Part shown: positions 36,610-44,855 of the stretch, piece after piece
How the letters are laid out: each line of letters begins with the position of its first letter
Position numbering within the stretch: position 1 is the stretch's first letter
NCBI RefSeq assembly: GCF_004681185.1
Contig: NZ_SRIF01000005.1
Span: 62,930 to 126,929 of the forward strand
Source of the DNA: Haloarcula amylovorans
Lineage (GTDB): Archaea > Halobacteriota > Halobacteria > Halobacteriales > Haloarculaceae
DNA: 64,000 nucleotides
Reading direction: 5' to 3'
Program-made: the position numbers and the translations under genes
Notes under the pieces: generated by a model
What the model saw: the letters and a program-made list of their open reading frames with translations, nothing else
The model's database searches: none
What the model was told of the DNA's origin: nothing

Positions 36610-37473
36610 ATGCTGAACCTCGCCGTCACGACGCGGGAGGAGACGTTCGAGCGGATGCGAGAGCCGCTTTCGGCCCGCAACATCGCCGTCGGCCACGTCG
36701 ACGGCAGCGAGCGGTCGCTGTCGCTTACTGACTCGCCGTTCGCGGCCTACGACGTGGGGTTCGTCTACCCCTCTCGCATCATGGAGGGGGCCGTCGCCGA
36801 CGCGATGCTGGGCGTGCCGTGGGTCAACGACCGCGAGGCGATACTGCGCTCACGCAACAAAGCCGACGTGCTGACTCGACTCGGGCGGGCCGACGTTCCG
36901 GTACCGGAGACGGTGCTCGTCTCGAACCCCGCTGACGAAGCCTCCCTCGTCGCCGCCTTCGAACGGTTCGATCCGCCGGTGGTCGTCAAGCCCAACTCGA
37001 CGACCCGCGGCGTCGGCGTCACGACGGCCCACGACCTCGATTCGTTCCTGGGTATCGCTGACTACCTCGATTTGGTCCACGACTACCGGGCGACTGGTGA
37101 TCAGTCGTTTCTGGTTCAGGAGTACCTCCCCGACGCGCGTGACTACCGGGCGATGATCGTCGACGGCGAGTACGTCGGAGCCGTCGAACGATGTCTCTCC
37201 GCAGACGCCCGCGCGGGCGGGCGTTGGAAGCACAACGTCCACCGCGGGGCCGACGCCCAGGGGATCACGTTGCCCGACTCGCTGCGCGACCTGGCAGAAC
37301 GCGCGGCTGACGTACTCGACATTTCGTATCTGGGTGTCGATTTGCTCGTGACCGACGACCGCGCCGTCGTCAACGAGACGAACGCCCGGCCAACCATCGA
37401 CGACGCGACGAAGTACGAAGAGGGATTTTGGAACCGACTGGCGGCGTTAGTTCGCGCGACAGCACGGCAGTAG
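36610..37473 (+). CDS. RimK-type ATP-grasp ligase
   Basis: A 287-residue protein with the ATP-grasp fold of the RimK/tetrahydromethanopterin-glutamate-ligase group. Visible parts are a pre-ATP-grasp domain (residues 1-95), VVVKPNSTTRGVGVTTAHD (ATP-binding strand and glycine loop), FLVQEYLPDARDYRAMIVDG and the metal-binding VVNETNARPTIDDATK near residue 255. It would join an amino acid, probably glutamate, to an acceptor; the acceptor is unknown. The ATG at 36610 lies just after GGTGATG and matches the domain start. Confidence 0.85.
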   Translation: MLNLAVTTREETFERMREPLSARNIAVGHVDGSERSLSLTDSPFAAYDVGFVYPSRIMEGAVADAMLGVPWVNDREAILRSRNKADVLTRLGRADVPVPETVLVSNPADEASLVAAFERFDPPVVVKPNSTTRGVGVTTAHDLDSFLGIADYLDLVHDYRATGDQSFLVQEYLPDARDYRAMIVDGEYVGAVERCLSADARAGGRWKHNVHRGADAQGITLPDSLRDLAERAADVLDISYLGVDLLVTDDRAVVNETNARPTIDDATKYEEGFWNRLAALVRATARQ

Positions 37474-37474
37474 C

Positions 37475-37480
37475 AAAAAT
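37475..37480 (-). terminator. T-run after the Hsp20 gene
   Basis: On the minus strand ATTTTT begins about 26 bases after the Hsp20 stop and could end its transcript. Confidence 0.35.
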
Positions 37481-37505
37481 CGGTTGGACGCCGATGAGTG
37501 CGGCG

Positions 37506-37889
37506 TTACAGCTCGATGTCGGCTGAATCCTCTTCGCGGTCGAAGGTGACTTCGAGGATGCCGTTGTTGTAGGTGGCCGACGCGGAGTGTTCGTCGACTG
37601 CACTGGGGAGAGTGAGTCGCTCGTGGTACTCTCGCTGGTGGCTGTCGGCGTCGATGGTGAGGACGTTGCCGTCGCATTTGAGGTCGATCGCTTCTTTCTC
37701 GATGCCGGGGATGTCGGCGACGACGCGAACTTCCTCGTCGGTCTCGTGAACGTCAATGTGTAGGTCGCTCCCCCCGGCCGCACCGTCTCGGTCGATGTGG
37801 ACGTCCCCTTCGGCACCCATCATCTCGTCCATCATCCGCTCTATCTCGCGGAAGAACTCGTCGAAGGGGTCGTCGTCGTCCCGTCTCAT
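37506..37889 (-). CDS. Small heat-shock protein (Hsp20/alpha-crystallin)
   Basis: A 127-residue holdase chaperone. An acidic Met-rich N-terminus (DEFFREIERMMDEMMGAEGD) precedes the alpha-crystallin domain: SDLHIDVHETDEEVRVVADI, IEKEAIDLKCDGNVLTIDAD and the final strand TYNNGILEVTFDRE. It lacks the C-terminal IxI anchor of long sHsps and ends ADIEL. TATA-like CTTTTGAG lies 26-33 bases upstream. Divergent from gap. Confidence 0.93.
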   Translation of the reverse strand: MRRDDDDPFDEFFREIERMMDEMMGAEGDVHIDRDGAAGGSDLHIDVHETDEEVRVVADIPGIEKEAIDLKCDGNVLTIDADSHQREYHERLTLPSAVDEHSASATYNNGILEVTFDREEDSADIEL

Positions 37890-37914
37890 TACTATAGGGC
37901 CATTCGGTCGTATC

Positions 37915-37922
37915 TCTCAAAA
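37915..37922 (-). promoter_or_regulatory. TATA-like box of the Hsp20 gene
   Basis: On the minus strand CTTTTGAG is placed 26-33 bases before the ATG at 37889. Confidence 0.4.
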
Positions 37923-37985
37923 GCCTTCTGTCGAACTCAGCTAATCTATTTCGACCGGACACACGGCGCGATGTTTGTCATAGAC

Positions 37986-38007
37986 GTTCGTTCGAAACGT
38001 AACGAAC
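37986..38007. promoter_or_regulatory. Inverted repeat between the Hsp20 and gap genes
   Basis: GTTCGTT (37986-37992) and AACGAAC (38001-38007) are exact reverse complements separated by 8 bases. The site is about 35 bases upstream of the gap TATA element and about 65 upstream of the Hsp20 TATA element, a plausible operator for either gene. The regulator is not known. Confidence 0.45.
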
Positions 38008-38032
38008 ACAAACAAACACGGCTCGAAACAAT

Positions 38033-38049
38033 TCCGAAAACACTTTACT
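38033..38049 (+). promoter_or_regulatory. BRE and TATA-like elements of gap
   Basis: CCGAAAACA followed by CTTTACT, which lies 26-32 bases before the ATG at 38075; spacing fits a leaderless transcript. Confidence 0.5.
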
Positions 38050-38074
38050 CCGAACAGGCACTTTACTAGCCGGT

Positions 38075-39082
38075 ATGAGTGACCCAGTCCGCGTCGGCCT
38101 CAACGGCTTCGGCCGTATCGGCCGTAACGTATTCCGTGCTTCGCTGGAGAACGACGATGTCGAAATCGTCGGCATCAACGACGTCATGGACGACGACGAG
38201 ATCGACTACTTCGCCCAGTACGACACCGTCATGGGCAATCTCCCCGGTGCGAACGTCGAGGACGGCGTCCTCAGCGTCGAGGGTTCCGACTTCGAGGCGG
38301 GGATCTTCCACGAGACTGACCCGACGGAACTCCCGTGGGAGGACTTAGACGTCGACGTCGCGTTCGAGGCGACGGGCATCTTCCGGACGAAAGAGGACGC
38401 GAGCCAGCACCTCGAAGCGGGTGCCGACAAAGTGCTCATCTCCGCGCCGCCGAAGGGTGATGAGCACGTTAAGCAGATCGTCTACGGCGTCAACGAAGAC
38501 GAGTACGACGGCGAGGACGTCGTCTCGAACGCCTCCTGTACGACGAACTCCATCACGCCGGTCGCGAAGGTGCTCGACGAAGAGTTCGGCATCGAATCGG
38601 GCCAGCTGACGACCGTCCACGCCTACACTGGGTCGCAGAACCTCATGGACGGTCCCAACAGCAAACCCCGCCGCCGCCGCGCCGCGGCCGAGAACATCAT
38701 CCCGACCTCGACCGGTGCCGCACAGGCCGCCACCGAGGTCCTGCCCGACCTCGAAGGGAAACTCGACGGGATGGCCATCCGCGTCCCGGTCCCGAACGGC
38801 TCCATCACGGAGTTCGTCGTCGACCTGAACGAAGAGGTCACCGAGAGCGACGTCAACGCGGCGTTCGAAGCGGCCGCCGAGGGCGACCTCGAAGGCGTGC
38901 TGGGCGTCACGACCGAGGACGTCGTCTCCTCCGACATCCTCGGCGACCCCTACTCCTCGCAGGTCGACCTCCAGTCGACGAACGTCGTCAACGGGATGAC
39001 GAAGATTCTGACGTGGTACGACAACGAGTACGGCTTCTCGAGCCGGATGCTCGACGTGGCGCAGTACATCACCGAACAGTAG
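38075..39082 (+). CDS. gap: Glyceraldehyde-3-phosphate dehydrogenase, type I
   Basis: A 335-residue bacterial-type GAPDH. NAD(P)-binding GLNGFGRIGRNVFRASLE at the N-terminus, active-site SNASCTTNSITPVAKVL (Cys near residue 154), GPNSKPRRRRAAAENIIPT and the C-terminal WYDNEYGFSSRMLD are complete. It oxidises glyceraldehyde 3-phosphate to 1,3-bisphosphoglycerate in the lower part of glycolysis, feeding the pgk product 131 bases downstream. Direction of use (glycolysis or gluconeogenesis) cannot be told from sequence. Confidence 0.96.
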   Translation: MSDPVRVGLNGFGRIGRNVFRASLENDDVEIVGINDVMDDDEIDYFAQYDTVMGNLPGANVEDGVLSVEGSDFEAGIFHETDPTELPWEDLDVDVAFEATGIFRTKEDASQHLEAGADKVLISAPPKGDEHVKQIVYGVNEDEYDGEDVVSNASCTTNSITPVAKVLDEEFGIESGQLTTVHAYTGSQNLMDGPNSKPRRRRAAAENIIPTSTGAAQAATEVLPDLEGKLDGMAIRVPVPNGSITEFVVDLNEEVTESDVNAAFEAAAEGDLEGVLGVTTEDVVSSDILGDPYSSQVDLQSTNVVNGMTKILTWYDNEYGFSSRMLDVAQYITEQ

Positions 39083-39213
39083 ACTGGTCTCTCCGCTTCG
39101 TTTTCACCTCTCTCGATTTCGCGGGTTCCTGAGCCGGTAGTGTCGTCGGCGACTCGCGAGTCACTCGGTGGACTCGGAAACGCCTAAGCACGGGGCGACT
39201 GTGTCTTCGCGTG

Positions 39214-40419
39214 ATGACTTTCCAGACGCTCGACGACGTCGAGGACGGGCAGCGCGTCCTCGTGCGACTCGACCTCAACTCCCCCGTCGAAGACGGCGAA
39301 GTACAGGATAACCGACGGTTCGACCGCCATGCCGAGACAATCCGCGAACTCGTAGAGCGTGACTTCGAGGTTGCGGTGATGGCCCACCAAGGTCGGCCCG
39401 GCCGGGACGACTTCGTCTCCCTTTCCCAACACGCCGACATCCTCGAATCCCATATCGACAGCCCGGTCGACTTCGTCGCAGACACCTTCGGCGAGGAGGC
39501 GCTCGACGCTATCGGCGAACTCGACGGCGGCGACGTCCTCGTCTTGGAGAACACGCGGATGTGCGACGAGGAACTGCCCGAAGAAGAGCCCGAGGTGAAG
39601 GCCGAGACCGAGTTCGTCCAGACGCTTAAAGACGAGTTCGACGCGTACATCAACGACGCTTACTCGGCGGCACACCGCTCGCACGCCTCGCTCGTCGGGT
39701 TCCCGCTGGTCATGGACGCATACGCGGGCCGGGTCATGGAGACCGAGTACGAGGCTAACACCGCCATCGCCGAGAAGGAGTTCGACGGGCAGGTGACGAT
39801 GGTCGTCGGCGGAACGAAAGCGACCGACGTCATCGACGTGATGACGCACTTAGACGAGAAGGTCGACGCCTTCTTGCTGGGCGGTATCGCTGGCGAACTG
39901 TTCCTCCGAGCGGCGGGCTACCCCGTCGGCTACGACATCGACGACGCCAACCTCTACGACGAGCAGTGGGAACAGAACAGCGACAAAATCGAGTCGATGC
40001 TTGAAGACCACCGTGACCAGATCACGCTCGCAGTGGACCTGGCCTACGAGGGCGACGACGGGAGCCGCGCCGAACAGTCGGTCGACGATATCGACGAGAA
40101 GACGGTCTCGTATCTCGACGTGGGCAGCGAGACGGTCATGGAGTACTCGCCGATAATTCGGGAGTCCGAGGCCGTCTTCATGAAGGGCGCGCTCGGGATG
40201 TTCGAAGACGAGCGCTTCTCCGTGGGCACGGCGGGCGTCCTCGAAGCCATCGCGGACACCGACTGCTTCTCGGTCGTCGGCGGCGGCGACACCTCTCGTG
40301 CAATCGAGATGTACGGGATGGAAGAAGACGAGTTCGGGCACGTCTCCATCGCCGGCGGCGCGTACATCCGTGCGCTCACCGGCGCGGAACTCGTCGGCGT
40401 CGAAGTGCTACAGCGTTAG
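39214..40419 (+). CDS. pgk: Phosphoglycerate kinase
   Basis: A 401-residue archaeal PGK. It has the N-domain motif RLDLNSPVEDGEVQDNRRFD, substrate-binding AHQGRPGRDDF, and the nucleotide-site loop SVVGGGDTSRAIEMYG near residue 352. It transfers the acyl phosphate of 1,3-bisphosphoglycerate to ADP. Starts at ATG 39214; the GTG one codon before could also be read. Its TAG shares a 4-base overlap with the stop of a convergent small gene. Confidence 0.96.
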   Translation: MTFQTLDDVEDGQRVLVRLDLNSPVEDGEVQDNRRFDRHAETIRELVERDFEVAVMAHQGRPGRDDFVSLSQHADILESHIDSPVDFVADTFGEEALDAIGELDGGDVLVLENTRMCDEELPEEEPEVKAETEFVQTLKDEFDAYINDAYSAAHRSHASLVGFPLVMDAYAGRVMETEYEANTAIAEKEFDGQVTMVVGGTKATDVIDVMTHLDEKVDAFLLGGIAGELFLRAAGYPVGYDIDDANLYDEQWEQNSDKIESMLEDHRDQITLAVDLAYEGDDGSRAEQSVDDIDEKTVSYLDVGSETVMEYSPIIRESEAVFMKGALGMFEDERFSVGTAGVLEAIADTDCFSVVGGGDTSRAIEMYGMEEDEFGHVSIAGGAYIRALTGAELVGVEVLQR

Positions 40420-40562
40420 TCGCGGTCTGTCTCGGCGTGGCGAACGTTCCAGCCGTCTTCGAGCTCGTAGTCGGCGACTGGCCGTTTCTCGCGGGGACGC
40501 GTCCGCGCGTGTCTGGCCGTCCAGTCACCGTCGTCGCGCTTCGGGGGAGCCATCTCTGGCAT
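40416..40562 (-). CDS. Short charged protein of unknown function
   Basis: A 48-residue frame starting MPEMAPPKRDDGDWTARHAR and ending WNVRHAETDRD, with alternating basic and acidic clusters and two Trp-Xaa-Xaa-Arg-His blocks (DWTARHA and GWNVRHA) that look like a short internal repeat. Its stop overlaps the pgk stop. It has no cysteines or hydrophobic helix. Judged probably real from the ordered composition and clean start, but unproven. Confidence 0.55.
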   Translation of the reverse strand: MPEMAPPKRDDGDWTARHARTRPREKRPVADYELEDGWNVRHAETDRD

Positions 40563-40715
40563 ACCACCGGATAGGGCCGTCAACGTTAAATTCCTTGTGA
40601 CTAGTGATGTAAATATATTACTCGATTTCGAGTAAGTGTCTTCGATGGGGTCCGGTTCCGTGCTCGACGCGTTGCGAGGCGAAGCGCTTTCCACGCCAGT
40701 CGCCAAGCAATCGGT

Positions 40716-41351
40716 ATGTTCACCGGGATTGTCGAGGCGACCGGCGAGATACGGGAAGTCGTGGACGACGAAGACGGCCGGCGAATCCGCATCGGCGCGC
40801 CCTTTTCGGACCTCGAATCTGGCCAGTCGATCAGCGTCAGCGGCGCGTGTCTCACCGTCGAGGCGTTCGCCGACGGGGAGTGGTTCGAGGTGTTTCTCGC
40901 CCGCGAGACGCTCGACCGGACCTTCTTCGACCGGCTGACCGAGGGGGCGACCGTCAACCTCGAACGGGCGATGCCCGCCGATGGCCGCTTCGACGGCCAC
41001 ATCGTGCAGGGCCACGTCGACGCGACGGCCGAAATCGTCGGCATCGAACGGGAGGGCGGTGGTCCCGCGAGCGACGCGAGTGGGATTTCGTCGTCCGAGC
41101 GTAGCGAGTACGACGGCGATTGGACGTTCTCCTTCTCGCTCCCCGACGCACAGCGCGATTACCTCGTCGAGAAGGGGTCGATTACGGTCGACGGCATCAG
41201 TCTCACCGTCGCCGCTCGCGACGACGACCGCTTCGACGTGGCCATCGTCCCGACGACGTACGAGGAGACGACGCTCTCTGCGAAGTCCGTCGGCGACCCA
41301 GTCCACCTCGAAGTCGACGTGGTGGCAAAGTACGTCGAACAGCTCCACTAG
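40716..41351 (+). CDS. ribE: Riboflavin synthase (alpha-subunit type) with an inserted linker
   Basis: A 211-residue trimeric-type riboflavin synthase that dismutates two 6,7-dimethyl-8-ribityllumazines. It has both lumazine-binding repeats: MFTGIVEATGEI / SGACLTVEAF in the first and GHIVQGHVDATAEI / KGSITVDGISLTVAA in the second. Between the first strand of repeat 2 and the next (about residues 115-133) there is an extra Gly/Ser-rich stretch, GGPASDASGISSSERSEYDG, absent from usual family members. Its 3' end overlaps the PrsW gene by 4 bases. Confidence 0.93.
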   Translation: MFTGIVEATGEIREVVDDEDGRRIRIGAPFSDLESGQSISVSGACLTVEAFADGEWFEVFLARETLDRTFFDRLTEGATVNLERAMPADGRFDGHIVQGHVDATAEIVGIEREGGGPASDASGISSSERSEYDGDWTFSFSLPDAQRDYLVEKGSITVDGISLTVAARDDDRFDVAIVPTTYEETTLSAKSVGDPVHLEVDVVAKYVEQLH

Positions 41352-42379
41352 GGTTCGAACTCAATCTGCTCGATTTCGTCCGGGGAGCTATCCGTCACCT
41401 GGTGTGCCTGCTCGTATGCTCGCCGGTAGGCGTTGAGTTTTCGAAGCAGTAGCAGGCCGAACAGCGCGTCGTAGACGACGACGAATCCGAGGAAGGCAGT
41501 GAACTGGCTGATACCGTACACACCCGAGAGTACCACGGTCACGGGACCCGACAGCGTGTTGTACGTGGCGTGGATGAGCGTGGCGATGAGCAGCCCTTTT
41601 AGAATGATTGGGCCGGCGTCGTCCGGGTTGAACTTCGCTAACCCGAGGTAGTAGCCCGCGAACGCCGAGTAGATGACGTGACCCGGCCCGGCCAGCGCCC
41701 GCACGGCCGCGATGTCGCTGCCAGCGTTGATTGCCTGTATCGTCCCGTCGACGGCCTCGGTGTTCTGGACGATGTACAGCGCGTTCTCGATAGTGGCGAA
41801 GCCGAGCCCGGCGGCGGCCCCGTACACCGCGCCGTCGATAACGGCGTCGAAGCGGTCGTCGCGGTACGGGTACAACCGCACCGCGAGCAGTTTCACGCTC
41901 TCCTCGACGGGACCGACGACGAGGAAGAAGAAGAAGAACAGCCCGGCGGGTTCGAACAGCCCGAACCCGGAGCCGATGGCCTGCACACGGTCACCGATGA
42001 CGACGTTGAGGATGCCCGCGAAGCCGGCGAACAAGACGCCCAACAGGAAGGTCCCGACCAACAACGTCAGCGGTTCCGGGCTGGTCACGTCCGCGCGCCA
42101 GATATAGACCGCGAGCAGTAGGGCCGGAACCGCTGAGAGGGCCGCGAGACCGGCGAACAGCGGCTGTACGCCGAGCGCGCCGAGGCTGCCGAACGCGATC
42201 TGCAGTATCAAGATGACGAGAGCGATGAGGATGACCATCCCGCGCAGCGCCCAGATGCCCGTGTGATAGAGCCAGTGGGCGAAGCGGTCCAGGCGGGACC
42301 GTACCTCCCAGTCAGCGATTTCGTAGAGGTCCGTCGACCGGTCCGCGTTCGATGCGACCGGGTCCCGTCGCTTTCCCAT
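41348..42379 (-). CDS. PrsW-family intramembrane metalloprotease
   Basis: A 343-residue membrane protein with about eight to nine helices. The PrsW signature is present: VVGPVEESVKLLAVRLYPY (EExxK), GPGHVIYSAFAGYYLGLAKF and ATLIHATYNTLSG, whose Glu and His residues would bind the metal. In Bacillus PrsW cleaves an anti-sigma factor; the archaeal substrate is unknown. The ATG at 42379 is preferred to a GTG two codons upstream. Confidence 0.9.
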   Translation of the reverse strand: MGKRRDPVASNADRSTDLYEIADWEVRSRLDRFAHWLYHTGIWALRGMVILIALVILILQIAFGSLGALGVQPLFAGLAALSAVPALLLAVYIWRADVTSPEPLTLLVGTFLLGVLFAGFAGILNVVIGDRVQAIGSGFGLFEPAGLFFFFFLVVGPVEESVKLLAVRLYPYRDDRFDAVIDGAVYGAAAGLGFATIENALYIVQNTEAVDGTIQAINAGSDIAAVRALAGPGHVIYSAFAGYYLGLAKFNPDDAGPIILKGLLIATLIHATYNTLSGPVTVVLSGVYGISQFTAFLGFVVVYDALFGLLLLRKLNAYRRAYEQAHQVTDSSPDEIEQIEFEP

Positions 42380-42491
42380 ACTCACGGTCTGGGGTGCCCA
42401 GCACCTAACGGTTTGGCTCGCGGTATTCGGCCCGGAACGGTGTGCTCACCGAGACGAGAGGGTTTTGATGGTCCCCGGCGTATCGACGACC

Positions 42492-43085
42492 ATGACTCTA
42501 CGGGCAGGTGTCCTCGCCGTGCAGGGCGACGTCTCCGAACACGCCGACGCGATCGAACGAGCGGCAACAGCCCACGGCGAGACGGCGGAGGTCGTCGAGA
42601 TACGCGAGGCGGGGCTCGTCCCCGACTGCGACGTGCTCTTGCTGCCCGGCGGCGAGTCGACCACCATCTCACGGCTCGTCCACCGAGGGGGCATCGACCG
42701 GGAGATTACGGCCCACGTCGAGGCCGGGAAACCGGTGTTGGCGACGTGCGCCGGCCTCATCGTCGCCGCCAGTGACGCCCACGACGATCGCGTAGAGACG
42801 CTGAACGTCCTCGACGTCACCGTCGAGCGCAACGCCTTCGGTCGACAGAAAGACAGTTTCGAGGCCCCGCTTTCCGTGACCGGTCTCGACGAGTCGTTCC
42901 CGGCGGTGTTCATCCGCGCACCGGTCATCGACTACGTCGGCGACGGCGTCGAGGTGCTGGCGTCGTGGGACGACCGCCCTGTCGCGGTGCGTCAGGGTCC
43001 CGTCGTCGGCACCTCGTTTCACCCGGAACTGACCGAGGACCCGCGCATCCACGACCTCGCCTTCTTCGACAGCGTCGAGACATAA
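42492..43085 (+). CDS. pdxT: Pyridoxal 5'-phosphate synthase glutaminase subunit
   Basis: A 197-residue class I glutaminase that supplies ammonia to the PdxS synthase. It begins MTLRAGVLAVQGDVSEHADA, has LLPGGESTTISRL, the nucleophile in VLATCAGLIVAA (Cys about residue 80) and the His-Glu pair in GTSFHPELTED. A full catalytic triad is visible. The pdxS gene is not in the window. The ATG at 42492 matches the family N-terminus. Confidence 0.94.
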   Translation: MTLRAGVLAVQGDVSEHADAIERAATAHGETAEVVEIREAGLVPDCDVLLLPGGESTTISRLVHRGGIDREITAHVEAGKPVLATCAGLIVAASDAHDDRVETLNVLDVTVERNAFGRQKDSFEAPLSVTGLDESFPAVFIRAPVIDYVGDGVEVLASWDDRPVAVRQGPVVGTSFHPELTEDPRIHDLAFFDSVET

Positions 43086-43126
43086 CGCTTCGACGGCCTG
43101 AATAGGGCCCCCGCCGACCGCCCGGT

Positions 43127-43420
43127 ATGGACGACGCCGACGACGTCATCGACGACCTGTTCGCGGTCATCGAAGACCGCAAGGAGAATCTCCCAGAGGA
43201 TTCGTACACCACGTCCCTGTTCACCCACGAGAAGGGCGAGAACGCCGTTCTGGAGAAACTCGGCGAGGAAACTACCGAGTTGATTCTCGCGGCAAAAGAC
43301 GACGACCGCGAAGAACTCGCTCACGAGTCCGCCGACATCGTCTATCACCTGCTCGTCTTGCTCTCGATGAAAGACATGGACCTCGCGGATTTGCGGGCTG
43401 AGTTAGCAAAGCGACGATAG
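43127..43420 (+). CDS. hisE: Phosphoribosyl-ATP pyrophosphohydrolase
   Basis: A 97-residue HisE that removes pyrophosphate from phosphoribosyl-ATP in histidine synthesis. The MazG-like helices carry the acidic metal motifs: ENAVLEKLGEETTELILAAK and HESADIVYHLLVLLSMKD. Length is normal for the stand-alone enzyme. It lies 41 bases after pdxT on the same strand. Its TAG is directly followed by a stem-loop and repeat copy B. Confidence 0.95.
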   Translation: MDDADDVIDDLFAVIEDRKENLPEDSYTTSLFTHEKGENAVLEKLGEETTELILAAKDDDREELAHESADIVYHLLVLLSMKDMDLADLRAELAKRR

Positions 43421-43455
43421 CGAGGGGCGTGAACGAAGCGAACGGCCCTCGAAAA

Positions 43456-43537
43456 AAGCGCAGCGGAGAGGGACCTTCGGTCCCGCAGGCAGTCGGGCGG
43501 CGTTGCCGCCCGACGACGGCGAAGCCGCGAGCAGTAG
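43456..43537 (-). repeat. Dispersed three-hairpin repeat, copy B
   Basis: The reverse complement of this stretch matches copy A (27834-27915) over its whole 82 bases. It starts 35 bases after the hisE stop. The 35 bases in between contain a stem CGAGGG...CCCTCG beginning directly after the TAG. Confidence 0.92.
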
Positions 43538-43606
43538 TGGGATCCCGCTCACAAAAACTGACCTGAGAGCTAGGTTTAAACCGCTGCCAAGTGGTTTCCT
43601 GATTAC

Positions 43607-44371
43607 ATGAGTGGGGAGACCGTTCGTGGGACGATAGCGGGGTTGGGACGACGAGCGAATCCGGCGTTCGCGGTCGGGGTAGTCGCCATCTCCCTCGTCG
43701 CACTCGCCTACGCCACGACAGTCGCGTCGATACAACAGCACACCTACGTCCACGTCATGGCGGGCGTCCTCTGGACTGGGACCGACATCTTCATCGGCGC
43801 GATTCTCGGCCCGGTCATCGGCGGCTTAGAGGAGAAACAGAGCGCCGCCGTCTTCGAGCGGCTGACGCCCAAGACCGCCTTCTTCCTGCCGTCGATGGCG
43901 TTTCTCACCATCGCGTCGGGCATCGCGCTGGCGCTCCGACTGGAGATATTCGCCCACTCGGGACCGTGGCTCGCGTTATTCACGGCGGCCAACGTCATTC
44001 CGATCTTCCTGTTGCTGGGCTGGCGGCTGAACGCGTACTCGGACTGGCGCTGGCAAGTGCCGTTCGCCGTCGGCACCGTCGGGTCGCTGGTGTGGATGGC
44101 GACGACCGTCGGCGCGTTCCAGATGACCGCCCCCGCCATCGTCGTGGCGCTGGCACTCGTCACCATCCTCTCGGTGCAGGGCTTTGGCTTCTTGATGCCC
44201 GGCGAGGTACGCATCTACAAGGAGATGGTCTCGGCTGCACCGGACACGAGCGTCATCTCGGCCGTCGGCCAGCAAAACGCCATGCTCGGCGGCGTGCAGG
44301 GCCTCGTCCAACTGCTACTCATCGCCGACATGGTGTATCTGCGCTGGGGCGGATTCGGCGGCCTGCTGTAG
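43607..44371 (+). CDS. Multi-spanning membrane protein (CopD/DUF2269-like)
   Basis: A 254-residue protein with about seven helices. The second helix reads YVHVMAGVLWTGTDIFIGAI, with the HVxxGVxWxG pattern seen in CopD-like and DUF2269-type proteins that may hold a heme or metal. Further features are AVFERLTPKTAFFLPSMAFL and a C-terminal hydrophobic helix. The function is not known. It starts 69 bases after repeat copy B. Confidence 0.72.
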   Translation: MSGETVRGTIAGLGRRANPAFAVGVVAISLVALAYATTVASIQQHTYVHVMAGVLWTGTDIFIGAILGPVIGGLEEKQSAAVFERLTPKTAFFLPSMAFLTIASGIALALRLEIFAHSGPWLALFTAANVIPIFLLLGWRLNAYSDWRWQVPFAVGTVGSLVWMATTVGAFQMTAPAIVVALALVTILSVQGFGFLMPGEVRIYKEMVSAAPDTSVISAVGQQNAMLGGVQGLVQLLLIADMVYLRWGGFGGLL

Positions 44372-44397
44372 CCATTCGGGAGTCACTCGCGACTCGC

Positions 44398-44718
44398 TCA
44401 CTCGTCGTCCGCCGGCGCGAACCGATGCCGGACGACGTCGCTGTCGTCGTCCCACTCGAACTCGTCGTGGACGCGGGCGAGCCGATCGCGGTAGGCCGCT
44501 AAGTTTTCGGAGCCTTCGCGCTGTGCGTCCTCGTCAGTCAGGTCGCCGAGCGTCCGTTCGGTCACGTCTGTCACTTCGTAGGTGGTGCCGTCGATGTCGA
44601 ACGTGTCGCCCTCGTCGGCGTAGCGGTGACCGCGGTGCATCTGCGTGATCTTCCCCTCGGCGGCCATCTGCTGGACGTGCTCGTTGGGCAGGAGTTCGCC
44701 GGCGTCGATGTGTGCCAT
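44398..44718 (-). CDS. ASCH-domain-like small protein
   Basis: A 106-residue protein: LLPNEHVQQMAAEGKITQMH then RGHRYADEGDTFDIDGTTYE, VTDVTERTLGDLTDEDAQRE and a tail DVVRHRFAP. The barrel-like strand pattern with a DEDAQREG helix is characteristic of ASCH (PUA-like) domains, which are thought to bind RNA. Convergent with the preceding membrane gene. Confidence 0.72.
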   Translation of the reverse strand: MAHIDAGELLPNEHVQQMAAEGKITQMHRGHRYADEGDTFDIDGTTYEVTDVTERTLGDLTDEDAQREGSENLAAYRDRLARVHDEFEWDDDSDVVRHRFAPADDE

Positions 44719-44855
44719 ACCGGGCGTACGAACGGACCGGTGAAAAGCGTGGGTCGCAGTTGTTTGGGGTCACCTCGCCCTAATCCACGCGCACCCCTCA
44801 CACGGCTGTCACCGATTGGACGCGTTTTTACGCGCTGGCCGTCTACGACGGCCCA

